A DNA stretch of 64,000 bases, taken from contig CM046832.1 of NCBI GenBank assembly GCA_025618425.1, positions 71,944,187 to 72,008,186 on the forward strand, in the 5' to 3' direction. Below, piece after piece: positions 1-9,260 of this stretch. Under the pieces are notes generated by a model. The model made no database searches. It was given only the letters and a program-made list of their open reading frames with translations, and was not told the DNA's origin. The DNA is from Heliocidaris tuberculata (lineage: Eukaryota; Echinodermata; Echinoidea; Camarodonta; Echinometridae). How positions within the stretch are numbered: position 1 is the stretch's first letter; each line of letters starts with the position of its first letter. The translations under genes and the position numbers were made by a program.

Positions 1-2
1 CC

Positions 3-428
3 ATCTCGGAGCATCTATGGAAGCAGTCCACGCGTACCGCACTCTTCACTACTCGCCGACGCCGGGACCTGGCCCTCGAGGCCCTCGGGTTCCCGGTGAG
101 GCAAAGGACGCAGCTCACGAGTGGGATGCCATTCGAAGGGCCGTTCCTTTTCTCTGGCCAGTTCGCGCCCCGCATCAAGGAGGCGCTAACCCGTTGCCAG
201 CAGGCGCGGGAGTTAGCAGGTCAGCTGATATCAGTTCAGGCTCGACCTAACCGTCCCCGGGGATCGCCCCGCCGGCCACAGGCGTCGGCCCCCCAGCGTG
301 TGACGGTGACTATGCCTCCCCCACAGACGACCCGCCGGGCCACAAACCGGGGGCGCCGTAACCGCAGGGGTAGAGGCAAGCAGCGGGGGTCTACCCGCCC
401 GGCCGACAAGGGCCGCGGCGGCTTTTGA
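3..428 (+). CDS. DIRS gag-like ORF1, C-terminal part
   Basis: The frame is open from the window edge to a TGA at 426-428, about 141 codons. A Met at position 96 is internal, since the frame continues upstream with plausible protein sequence (DLALEALGFPVRQ). The last ~50 residues are very basic and rich in Arg, Gly and Pro (TNRGRRNRRGRG), as expected of a nucleic-acid-binding tail of a gag-like structural protein. It stops 4 nt before the RT ORF. The start is missing. The gag assignment rests on position and composition; no zinc knuckle is visible in the part present. Confidence 0.7.
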   Translation: MSEHLWKQSTRTALFTTRRRRDLALEALGFPVRQRTQLTSGMPFEGPFLFSGQFAPRIKEALTRCQQARELAGQLISVQARPNRPRGSPRRPQASAPQRVTVTMPPPQTTRRATNRGRRNRRGRGKQRGSTRPADKGRGGF

Positions 429-432
429 CTCC

Positions 433-2487
433 TTGCCCCGAGCGCTTCAGGGCCCCCCCTCCGGGGTGGGCGGCCGCCTTCAGGCCTTCCAGCTGGCCTG
501 GGCGGCCATAACGGACGACGCCTTCGTTCTCTCCGTTGTCGGCGGTGGCTTCTCCGTCGAGTTAGCCACCCCCCTGCCCGGAGGCGTCGTCCGTCTTCCA
601 TCCCCTCGCATGTCTCCGCTTCTGCGTCGAGCCATGGCGGCCGAGATCGCCGCCTTGCTTGCGAAGGGGGCGGTGGAAAGGACCCGCGATCATCCGCGGT
701 TATGCCTTTCCCCCATATTCCTTGTCCCCAAGCGCTCGGGGAAGTTCCGCTTGATTCTAAATCTCAAGAGAATCAACCGACACATCAATACGGAGCACTT
801 CCGTATGGAGACCCTGGCTTCCATACTCCCGTGCCTCAAGCCAGGCGATTGGGCAGTATCTATAGATCTGAAGGATGCCTATCATCACGTCCCCATCGCC
901 CCAGCCTCCAGAGATCTGCTGGGCTTCGCGTTCGGGGGAAACGTGTACCGCTTCCGCGCCCTACCCTTCGGCCTGAAGCCCGCACCACGCCTTTTCACCA
1001 GGCTTGTATCGTGCGTGGCGGCCTTCCTCCGGCAGCAAGGCCTGCGGGTCTTTTGCTACCTGGACGACTGGCTGCTGGTAGCCAGCTCCCAGGTCCTGCT
1101 CTCCCGCCAGTTGGCTTTTTTGTTGAGAACAGTGCAAGACCTGGGGTTCCTCGTAAACTGGGAGAAGTCGGAGCTCGTGCCCACGCAGTGCCCGACCTTC
1201 CTGGGTGCGGTGATCGATATCCCCCGGCAACTGGCACGTCCCAGCCCGGAGCGGGTATCGACGATTACGGGCGCCGCCCGCCGTCTTCGGCTAAGGCGGC
1301 GGGTGCCAGCCAGGACCTGGCTTCAGTTCCTAGGGTTCCTGGCGAGCTTGGTCGATGTGCTGCCGGACTGCCGGCTGCACATGCGCCCGCTACAGATCCA
1401 TCTTCTCAAGCACTACCGCCCGTCACGGGACCCCCTGACGAGGCCTGTGCCGCTACCTCCGGCCGCCCGCCTTCTCCTCTGGCGGTGGGGCCGCCCGGAG
1501 TTTCTGATCAGGGGCAACCCCCTGCAGCCCCCGCAGCCCTCCATCACAGTGACCACCGATGCCTCCCACATGGGATGGGGCGGACACTGTCAGGGCCTGC
1601 ATGCATATGGGGACTGGTGCCTCTCGGCCACCCTCCCACATATCAATGTGCTGGAGTTTCAGGCTGTTGCCTTGTCACTCCTCCACTTTCTGCCGCTGAT
1701 CCGCGGCCGGGCTGTGTTGATACGCACGGACAACATCACCGTTGCAGCATATATCAACAAACAGGGGGGCACCCATTCCACGCGCCTGAACGTCCTAGCG
1801 GCGGAGCTGTGGAGGTGGTGCCGACGCATGGGGGTCTTCCCCGTTGCGTCGTACATTCCGGGCCGGGACAATCTGATCGCAGACTTCTTGTCCCGGGGCC
1901 GGGTTCTCCCCTCGGAGTGGACGCTCCACCCGCAGGTCATGCATCTGCTGGTGCGCCAGCTTCCCCCACTAGATGTGGATCTGTTTGCCTCGGAGTTGAA
2001 CGCACGGCTGCCGATGTACTGCACGAGGGTGCAGGACCCGGCAGCCTGGCGGATGGACGCCTTCTCCTTCCCGTGGAAGGGATTCCGGGGTTATGCGTTT
2101 CCGCCATTCGCCCTCATTCCCCGCGTTCTGCGGAAGGTGAGGCAGGACCAAGCAACTCTCCTCCTCATAGCCCCGTGGTGGCCCAAGAGGACGTGGTTCC
2201 TCGAGTTGACGGGCCTACTGGTGGGGAATCCGAGGCTCCTTCCCGCTCGTCCGGACCTGATCTCCCAGCCAGTGTCGGGGACTCTGCACCCCCGACCGGC
2301 CACGCTCCACCTGACTGCCTGGCCATTGTCAGGGAATCTGGAGCTCAGGCGGGCCTTTCAGAGCGGGCTGCGACCTTCGTCGCTCGCAGCCGACGGGAGT
2401 CCACCCGGGAATCTTATAATTCCCGTTTGGCTGGATACTTTAGCTGGTGCGAATCACACGGGGTGGATCCCCGTTCTGCACCTCTAA
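433..2487 (+). CDS. DIRS ORF2: reverse transcriptase - RNase H - methyltransferase-like protein
   Basis: This 684-residue ORF is intact. RT motifs are clear: SGKFRLILNLKRINRHI near residue 100, WAVSIDLKDAYHHVPI near 140, a FRALPFGLKPAP stretch near 173-184, and the catalytic YLDDW at residues 209-213. An RNase H domain follows, with TTDASHMGWGG (Asp ~376), an internal Glu in VLEFQAVALSLL and RTDNITVAAYINKQ (Asp ~433), closing with GRDNLIADFLSRG. The C-terminal third (DVDLFASELNA, then YAFPPFALIPRVLRK and LIAPWWP) matches the region that DIRS elements carry after RNase H and that is often annotated as a DAM-like N6-adenine methyltransferase. Here the expected DPPY-type motif reads FPPF. Together these copy the element's RNA into DNA. 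The ORF end overlaps the recombinase frame. Confidence 0.95.
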   Translation: MPRALQGPPSGVGGRLQAFQLAWAAITDDAFVLSVVGGGFSVELATPLPGGVVRLPSPRMSPLLRRAMAAEIAALLAKGAVERTRDHPRLCLSPIFLVPKRSGKFRLILNLKRINRHINTEHFRMETLASILPCLKPGDWAVSIDLKDAYHHVPIAPASRDLLGFAFGGNVYRFRALPFGLKPAPRLFTRLVSCVAAFLRQQGLRVFCYLDDWLLVASSQVLLSRQLAFLLRTVQDLGFLVNWEKSELVPTQCPTFLGAVIDIPRQLARPSPERVSTITGAARRLRLRRRVPARTWLQFLGFLASLVDVLPDCRLHMRPLQIHLLKHYRPSRDPLTRPVPLPPAARLLLWRWGRPEFLIRGNPLQPPQPSITVTTDASHMGWGGHCQGLHAYGDWCLSATLPHINVLEFQAVALSLLHFLPLIRGRAVLIRTDNITVAAYINKQGGTHSTRLNVLAAELWRWCRRMGVFPVASYIPGRDNLIADFLSRGRVLPSEWTLHPQVMHLLVRQLPPLDVDLFASELNARLPMYCTRVQDPAAWRMDAFSFPWKGFRGYAFPPFALIPRVLRKVRQDQATLLLIAPWWPKRTWFLELTGLLVGNPRLLPARPDLISQPVSGTLHPRPATLHLTAWPLSGNLELRRAFQSGLRPSSLAADGSPPGNLIIPVWLDTLAGANHTGWIPVLHL

Positions 2488-3356
2488 GGGATGTCGCAGA
2501 CTTTCTGATTTCCCTTTTCGATAAGGGCCTGACTGTCTCGACCATCCGTGGCTACCGTTCGGCAATTGCCGTTATCCACGCTGGGTTCGCGGATGGGGCC
2601 AGTGTCTCTACTGCCCCCTCCCTGACCGGCCTGGTCCGCGCTTTTTTCCTGGAGCGCCCCCCGACTAGGAGATTGCTCCCGTCGTGGAGTCTCCCTCGGG
2701 TGCTGGAGGCCCTTGCCAGGGCGCCTTTTGAGCCCCTCGCTGAGGCCTCGCTTAGAGATGTAACCATTAAAGCGGTCTTCCTCTTGGCGATTGCCTCCGG
2801 CCAGCGTCGCAGTGCCTTGCACGCACTGTCGGCGGCGCCGGGGCATGTCCGTTGGGAACGCGCGGGGGTGCGCCTCATTCCCAACCCGTCCTATGTGGCG
2901 AAGAACCAGACTGCCAGCTCCCAACCGGTTGAGATTTTTATCCAACCGCTGTCCACCCTCTCGTCGGTGACGGAGGATAAAGTCTGGTGTCCGGTGCGCG
3001 CTCTCAAGTATTATTGGGCGCGCACTAAGGAACGCCGTTCTGGTGATCAGCTTTTCGTGATTACGAAAGAGCCTTTTTCACCGGCTTCGAGAGATACTAT
3101 CTCGAAGTGGATCGTTGCCGCCATTCGTGCGGCCGGCCCCGATGCTCTCTCGCCTGGCGTGTCGCCCCGTGCACACGATGCCAGGGGGATCAGCGCATCT
3201 TGGGCTCTGTTCAACGGCGTGTCCGTAGAGGAGATTCAGAAGGCAGCTTATTGGCGCTCCCCGAATTCCTTCATCTCCTTTTATCTCCGGGACATCCCCG
3301 CCGCAGTACCCTCGTTTTCTCGAGCAGCGCTACTGTCGGCCTCTCAGTCCCGCTAA
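2280..3356 (+). CDS. DIRS ORF3: tyrosine recombinase (YR)
   Basis: The frame is open from 702, but only the part from about 2280 is real; upstream of that it shadows ORF2. The recombinase uses a frame one nucleotide behind ORF2 and overlaps its last ~200 nt. No Met is evident at the domain start, so expression by frameshift or a non-AUG start is possible. The N-terminal SAM-like core-binding domain (STRESYNSRLAGYFSWCE ... VSTIRGYRSAI) is followed by the catalytic domain with the first Arg in ASGQRRSALHAL, the His-x-x-Arg box AHDARGISASWALF, a Trp in KAAYWRS and the nucleophile Tyr in FISFYLRDI close to the C-terminus. All catalytic residues appear present. The enzyme would integrate the circular DNA product. 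Confidence 0.93.
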   Translation, partial: DSAPPTGHAPPDCLAIVRESGAQAGLSERAATFVARSRRESTRESYNSRLAGYFSWCESHGVDPRSAPLRDVADFLISLFDKGLTVSTIRGYRSAIAVIHAGFADGASVSTAPSLTGLVRAFFLERPPTRRLLPSWSLPRVLEALARAPFEPLAEASLRDVTIKAVFLLAIASGQRRSALHALSAAPGHVRWERAGVRLIPNPSYVAKNQTASSQPVEIFIQPLSTLSSVTEDKVWCPVRALKYYWARTKERRSGDQLFVITKEPFSPASRDTISKWIVAAIRAAGPDALSPGVSPRAHDARGISASWALFNGVSVEEIQKAAYWRSPNSFISFYLRDIPAAVPSFSRAALLSASQSR

Positions 3357-3413
3357 TACACCGCTCCTTCACCGCTAGACGCAGCCAAGCCTCCCGCTGA
3401 GTCCGTGTCGGTC

Positions 3414-3514
3414 TAGCATACTGTAACAGATAGGTGGTCGGATGTACTGATAGTAGATCATGAGGATCAGGAGTGATCCTCTTATCTACGAGGTACATAC
3501 GACCACCTATCTGT
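3414..3514 (+). repeat. DIRS internal complementary region (ICR)
   Basis: Positions 3458-3514 are an exact reverse complement of 3728-3784 at the right end (57 nt). Positions 3414-3440 are an exact direct copy of 3716-3742 (27 nt). The block is also internally inverted (3426-3440 against 3500-3514). In DIRS elements this region is complementary to both outer termini and templates completion of the ends into a circle. Confidence 0.88.
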
Positions 3515-3784
3515 GTCCCCCCCTCCTACCCCTCGCCTCGCAGTTGCGACATGTCTGCGTGTCCTGGTTGCGGGTGCTCTCTTGGTGTGTGGTTTCGGAG
3601 GAAGTGTCATGGCGGGTGACGGGTTTCATACGGCAACCCGGGGGACGGAGGCGGTGTATGGTAGGCTATTTGTGAAATAATTTTATGTTCGGTTATGGGC
3701 AATTATAGGATATAATAGCATACTGTAACAGATAGGTGGTCGTATGTACCTCGTAGATAAGAGGATCACTCCTGATCCTCATGA
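3515..3784 (+). repeat. DIRS right inverted terminal repeat
   Basis: This is the sequence between the internal complementary region and the outer end, about 270 nt, without an ORF of interest. Its last 69 nt (3716-3784) carry the copies of the ICR arms. The partner left repeat lies upstream of the window, so the inner boundary is inferred. Confidence 0.75.
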
Positions 3785-4236
3785 TATGATTGTTAGAAAG
3801 ATGAACTGAAGCCCTCGCTGCAGTTTGGTCAAAATTGCAAAAAGGGTATGCCATCATATGAGAACTGTTAGGTTGATTGGACTGATTTCAGCTTTTACAG
3901 AGGCAATTACCCCATATACACTATACCAAATTTGGACCATTTAAGGAGAGTGGGATATAGATATAGGACATTTGGTGATTTGAAATTGAATGACCCTATT
4001 ATTTTTAAATATTAAGTTATTATCTTCTTTTTTTTTGGGGGGGGGGGTGGTACAATCATATTGAATAAAAAGTTTTATGATACTTCTTTGAAAAAAAAAA
4101 AAAAAATCTTCAGGCTAATTTTGACAGGGTACAAAACTAAAGGTGTCCAAGGGAAAAATTACCCCAACTTGAAAAGATATAGGATGATCATTTGTTTTAG
4201 CAATGTCTTCAAAATGCCAACCACACCATGCATACC

Positions 4237-4275
<39 letters not shown>

Positions 4276-4784
4276 CATAATTCCTACTACAGGCAATTTT
4301 TTTTTGGTGAAATATTCAACATAAAGTCGAATTTTTTGATTCGCCTTAACGTTTTCGACACTGTTTTTTCCCATTTCCGTAGGGGTAGGAGGCATTCTAT
4401 TGATATAAACGTAGAGGGCACCAAATTACTTATATTACTACAAAGTCTTGTTTGGTTGGGAGAACTCATTTTTGTATAATATAACGTGTAAAATCTATAT
4501 ATATGTATAACTCCTGGGTATTTAACGTCCTAAGTTGGACTTAGGGCGATGTCTGTTTTTCTTGATTATATCAATAGTTTGGGGATTTACTAAAAATACC
4601 TTAACGCACACAAAAGATAGTTATTATACGATTCTTTTTGCCATAAATGCAAATTAAATCAAATTAATTCTAAACATATACTAACATTTTGAATCCATTA
4701 ATTCTCTGTAACGTCATTTTGCGCTGATACACGTATATACAATTTAAAAAGAATAAAATTCGCCTTTTAGTTGAATCTAGGTAT
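3785..4784. other. Noncoding flank with AT microsatellite
   Basis: No coding exon is recognised. The stretch holds a T-run joined to a G-run (4029-4047), an A-run (4090-4106) and an (AT)n microsatellite at about 4238-4277. Short ORFs here are read through the dinucleotide repeat and are not genes. Confidence 0.6.
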
Positions 4785-4990
4785 AATTTATTTATTTATT
4801 TACTTGTGTTTTATTTATGACAAGTAAAACGGTGGAGGGTAGTCTGATGCAGTTATGCAACTGCTTTACAACAGAGCCCTCCACAAAATATAATATCAAC
4901 AAAATATTAAACATGGAATCATTAAATTCACAGGATACCGTAGAGAGCCAACCAACAGAGCACACCGGCCCAGTGCCCAGCAAAGTCCGC
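4785..4990 (-). mobile_element. Probable 3' end of a minus-strand LINE with (TAAA)n-type tail
   Basis: On the minus strand the block runs through a unique-looking 3' UTR-like sequence (CTCCACCGTTTTACTTGTC) and ends in repeated AAATAAAT units (plus 4787-4815). That is how 5'-truncated non-LTR retrotransposons end. No reverse transcriptase is left, so this is an inference from tail structure only. Confidence 0.4.
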
Positions 4991-4999
4991 CACTCCATC

Positions 5000-5007
5000 C
5001 CCCCCCC

Positions 5008-5072
<65 letters not shown>

Positions 5073-5102
5073 TATATATTCATATTTATATATATATATA
5101 TA
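5000..5102. repeat. Compound poly-C / poly-A / (TA)n microsatellite
   Basis: A run of C (5000-5008) leads into about 24 A's and then an (AT)n tract to about 5102. It looks like a decayed poly-A tail extended into a dinucleotide repeat. Confidence 0.9.
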
Positions 5103-6949
5103 CATATAGGGTGCTGAGAATGTACTGGATACAATCAGAGCACTCTATAAATTTTAAATCTGGATATTAAATCTTTGTATTTGACAGAGCATAAAACTTG
5201 GGAACACAGTGACAATAATGTGAGTGAGCCCTTAATAACCTGTGAAGCGTGCCATATCAAATGTAGCTGCTGCGACCCACCGGGGATTAAACATAGTGAA
5301 GTGGCATACAAAAAGCTTTAAGAGACCAAAAATTGGGTCAATTCAAATTTGTTTGGGAAAAAAACATAAGTCTTTTGAACAGATCTAGGGTAAATGTCTT
5401 CCCTCTGAGATGAAGAAAACAAGAATCAAAGCTTGCTCTAAGATTGTCAATGACATCTCAAATGAAATGGAAAAGGAGCTGAAAGGTGTTGTATCTGAAA
5501 TATCAGACTCATGGATATAGAAACCTAATTTTATATGAATATCAATATTTGTAAATTCATAAAGAAATGGAACTTCTTATACTTTTATCATGATTGCAAT
5601 GTTGAGAAATGTAAGGTATGTTTATTCCCCCAACTATAATTATGTTGTGGCCTCTCTTTGAACTGATACCCTTTTTATATGTGGTATTAGACATGGCTTA
5701 TTAAATATTGACTAGCAATAATAGTGTGATAAATTATCAAACTTTCCTTGTCATGCCTTCTCTAATACTAGGGGTACTATATTTTAAAGTTGTTCATCCA
5801 TCATTATCTCCATGTTATCACATTGTTCAAGTATAATTTTGTCTATTGAGAGCCAGAATGACGTAAAGTCTTTGTAGAATTGTATGATTAACACCCTTCT
5901 GGCTCTATAGGCAGACAATTTAAGAGCTACATGTAAGCTTTAAGCTTGAGATAGGTATGTATAGGTTGCAACACCAGTGGATACACAGATGGACCAATCA
6001 GATTTGTGAAAAATCTTTATGCAAAGAGTGAAATCCCTGAATCTAATTTTCAGAAGTTTTACATATTTCTCAGGAGAGAGAGAAAAAAAGAATATTAAAG
6101 CCTTGTTCAGCCATGACTCAGTAAACCACCTTTCAAAAATGCTGAAGTTTTAAAAAATCCCTTTCAGTGCTAAATTGATCACATTTTGCTCTTCAAATTG
6201 GCAATAATAATATTTTTCTTTTAGTTCTACTTGGTTCTAATAAGGTGTAATGTCTTTGAAAACAATATACATGGTTAGCAATTTTGTTGAAAAGTTGAAA
6301 AAATTGCCAATTTTGATAAAAAAAACAATGATTTTGAACCTTTCACTGTGTTGCCAATTTAAAGATTTTAAAGCTTATTCCTGTTTTTTAAATTCCTGGC
6401 ATCAAACGCAATATGGTCATGCAACAAATATGGACATATTGTGTGCAGAAATTTTTGCTATTTCTACCCATGCATCTGATATATTTTTTAGAGCTCTGAA
6501 TTAAAAGTTCTTGACCCAAACAATAAAATGCGGTCAATGGTCTCGAAAGGGTTTAGGAGATATCCTAATGTGCGTCACTGCATTAGTTTTGATATTTATA
6601 ATCATACTTGATTTTGTAAGTTTGTTTTCAGTCTGTGCTATTGTCAAAGAGCATGCCCTCTCTTGATAAGTCTGTATCTTCTTTTGATTTGTAAATGTAC
6701 AATATTTTATAATGTAATATTATGTTCATGATTCCCTTTTTAGTTGAATCTTAATAAGTAAACATTTGATTTCATTTTTGCATTTAATAATTACCCTCTG
6801 TTGCTAGAAAGTTACTTAAGCTACTTATGCTACTTATGCAAAATGGGTGGGAAAAAAAACTTTATCTGTTTTGGTAATATAATGAATGCATGAAATAAAC
6901 TGTAACCTGCATATCATTTATACCTACACTGATGATGATTCCTGTGTCC
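5103..6949. other. No gene seen
   Basis: AT-rich sequence with stops in all frames at short spacing. I see no domain-bearing exon, RNA gene or clear repeat structure. It may be intron of the sarcospan-like gene. Confidence 0.5.
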
Positions 6950-7483
6950 ACTGATAATAAGGTATGATCAAGGAGATATTAGGCAAGCTTGCCTACTACA
7001 TCCTTGGTATGATATACATGTAGGTGGGAGCTTAGTGATAAAGGTCTGTATTTCTGCCACAGTTGACCCACTTGACACCCTGTGTATCAGGTAGCCAACA
7101 TCATTAGGGAGTAGAACATATCAAATGAAGTATGCCTGAATATATCCTGCCTCACTGATCTCAACTTTTCTGTCCAAGACTATATCTCGATACACTGACT
7201 ATCAAGTTCTTGTTGTAGGCTAGCACCTGTTGGTGCAAGGGTTTATTTCTCAGGAACTGACCCACGTAGCACCCTGAATATCAGGTAGCCAATGTAAGCA
7301 ACAAGTTTAAGTAGGTAGATATTGAGCACAATCAACTTTAATTACATTCTCTCTCCCTTCCCTTCTCTCCCTCTCCTCCCCTCCTGTCATCTCCCAGATT
7401 ATATCTCCATTCATGGATATTCGAGTTTATATCTGTTTGTTGAAAGTTAGATTATAAGGATTGGGAAGGAAGCCAAGCACATT

Positions 7484-7716
7484 CAGTGGCGCAAATCCAT
7501 TTTGAAATTCGGGGGGAGGGGGGGGGGGAATTTGCCTCCAAAATTCTCTGACAAGCAAAAAAAAAAAAGGTAAATGAAAAAAGGTGGGGGGGGGGGACAT
7601 TCGCCTCCAAAATTCTCTGACAAGCAAAAAAAAAAAAAAAAAAGGTTATTCAAAAAGGTGGGGGGGGGGGGGGGGGGACATGTCCCCGTGTCCCTCCCCC
7701 TGGATTTGTGCCCATG
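7484..7716. mobile_element. Short hAT-like element with 8-bp target duplication
   Basis: The left end CAGTGGCGCAAATCCA is mirrored by an imperfect inverted end (TGGATTTGTGCCCATG). Both sides carry the same 8-bp target duplication AGCACATT (7476-7483 and 7717-7724). Inside, a ~70-bp block ending in CTCTGACAAGCAAAA is duplicated, each copy led by a G-run. It is non-autonomous. Confidence 0.78.
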
Positions 7717-8248
7717 AGCACATTCATTTGTAATCACACTGTCTCTCTCTTCTATCCTATGATATTTCTATGCATTATTAATCAGGTTTGGATGTGAGTG
7801 AGAAACTTTTATTGGCTGTCTCTAAAATCAACCCTCTCTCCACCTAAGTATATTTCATAAGACAGCTAACACTTTGTGAAAAGACATTATACGACAGTCA
7901 CACCAACAATACTGACACCAGACCGACAACAGACCGAACAAAATATTACATTGCCACCAATGGCCATGAATTGGTCGTTATGGAGTAGGTGTGGGGTCGG
8001 TTTGGCGGTGTGATAGTGGTATTAGTAATTAGACGTATATGATGAACTGTACCTGAATATGTATGTCTCAGTTAACTCCACCCAAGTCCCTCTCAGAACA
8101 GAAAAATATTTTGATGCATCAGTGATCAGGTTTGGGTGTGAGTTAGGGGACCTGTTAAAATCAAGGCTGTGTATCACTGAAAACTGACACACTCCGCACT
8201 CTGAATAAATACTATGAAGTAGGTGGATATTAAACATTCAAACTAAAG

Positions 8249-8250
<2 letters not shown>

Positions 8251-8291
<41 letters not shown>

Positions 8292-8316
8292 CTCTCTCGC
8301 TCTTCTTCTCTTCTTT
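8251..8316. repeat. Poly-C followed by (TC)n microsatellite
   Basis: A C-run at 8250-8259 is followed by an almost pure CT repeat to about 8286 and a degenerate pyrimidine tract after that. Confidence 0.85.
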
Positions 8317-8569
8317 TCTATTTGATATCTCCATACATTGATAATTAGGTTAGGGCATTGGCAGAAATATGCAGGAAATTCTTTTCATCAGGGAGATATT
8401 ACAATAGGTCATCCTATATAAATATGAATAATTTATTCATCAATAATACTAGAGTCTATTACATGGATTGTTTTCCTCCTATAACTTATTGAAGTTTAAC
8501 TCTGCCCTGTGCATTATGAAACCCATGGCTGCTGTATTATTTCAAAGTGCTATATCTTTTGTACGTGAT

Positions 8570-8593
8570 TTCTGTCGACGATCGTCGACAGAA
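8570..8593. repeat. 24-bp perfect palindrome
   Basis: The half-site TTCTGTCGACGA is followed directly by its exact reverse complement, with no spacer. It contains two overlapping GTCGAC sites around a central CGATCG. Confidence 0.85.
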
Positions 8594-9260
8594 GCGAGAA
8601 CCCGCAAGTGACAGTGGTCAACAATAGCGGGCTATGAGTTAATCCTAGTATGATATGGATACTAGGATACATGTATTACGCGCTTGTTACAAAGTTGATT
8701 TATTTTATGCGTACATTTTTAAAAATGTCCATTCATTGTGTAGTGAGCGAACGTACGTGAACACATCTCCGCCACTGGGTTTTGGTATGAGTTAAAACCT
8801 GTTGATAAAAGACTGTATAGCTCTGAAAGCTTACCCACTCTGCATCCTGAATAGAATACAGCTTGTGAGTTAGATTGCATGAAGTGGATGGAAACCAAAG
8901 ACATTTAACTTGAACACCCCCCCCCCCCCCCCCCATCCTTCTCCCTTCCTACTCATTTGATATCACCATACATCAATGATCAGGTTTGGATAGAACCTGT
9001 TGATATAAGACTGTATAGCTCTGAAAACTGACCCACAGTGCACTGTAAATATAAGGTAGCCAAGTCGCCCAAGGGAACTGTAACATTAGCTTGATTGGTA
9101 GCAACTGCATTCACATACATCATAAGCGAGCCAACAGAACATTCAAATATTAAATGGTAACACACACTGCTACTGGTAGAATAACTGCATTCACATGCAT
9201 CTTAAGCAAGCCAACCAAACATTCAAATATTAGATGGTAACCTACACTGCTATTTGCAGT

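Larger units (their letters stand above)
1..3784 (+). mobile_element. DIRS-type tyrosine-recombinase retrotransposon, 5' truncated by the window edge
   Basis: Three overlapping or adjacent ORFs in the order gag, RT/RNase H/methyltransferase-like, tyrosine recombinase are followed by an internal complementary region and an inverted terminal repeat. That is the diagnostic layout of DIRS elements, which integrate with a tyrosine recombinase rather than an integrase and so make no target duplication. All three frames are open, so the copy looks young. The element is clearly GC-richer than the AT-rich DNA that follows 3784. The left inverted repeat and the start of gag lie outside the window. The right end is placed at 3784 because the exact inverted match to the internal complementary region stops there. 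Confidence 0.93.
6950..9260. repeat. Diverged repeat cluster with a recurring 60-90-bp block
   Basis: A recognisable block recurs about five times, each with a form of CTCTGAAAACTGACCCAC and then a CCTGAATATCAGGTAGCC-like segment: near 7050, 7240, 8150, 8795 and 9005. Sentences such as TATCTCCATACATTGAT and ATCAGGTTTGG recur between them. Within it, 9106-9180 and 9184-9258 are a closer tandem pair of ~76 bp. No coding potential is seen. Confidence 0.65.

Noticed and set aside
702..2279. Upstream 525 codons of the long plus-strand frame that ends in the recombinase
   Set aside because: This stretch lies opposite-phase over the RT/RNase H ORF and has low-complexity Pro/Gly/Ser composition. Only the part from about 2280 has recombinase motifs.
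2484..2945. Minus-strand ORFs across the DIRS element
   Set aside because: They are antisense shadows of GC-rich coding sequence and show no domain.
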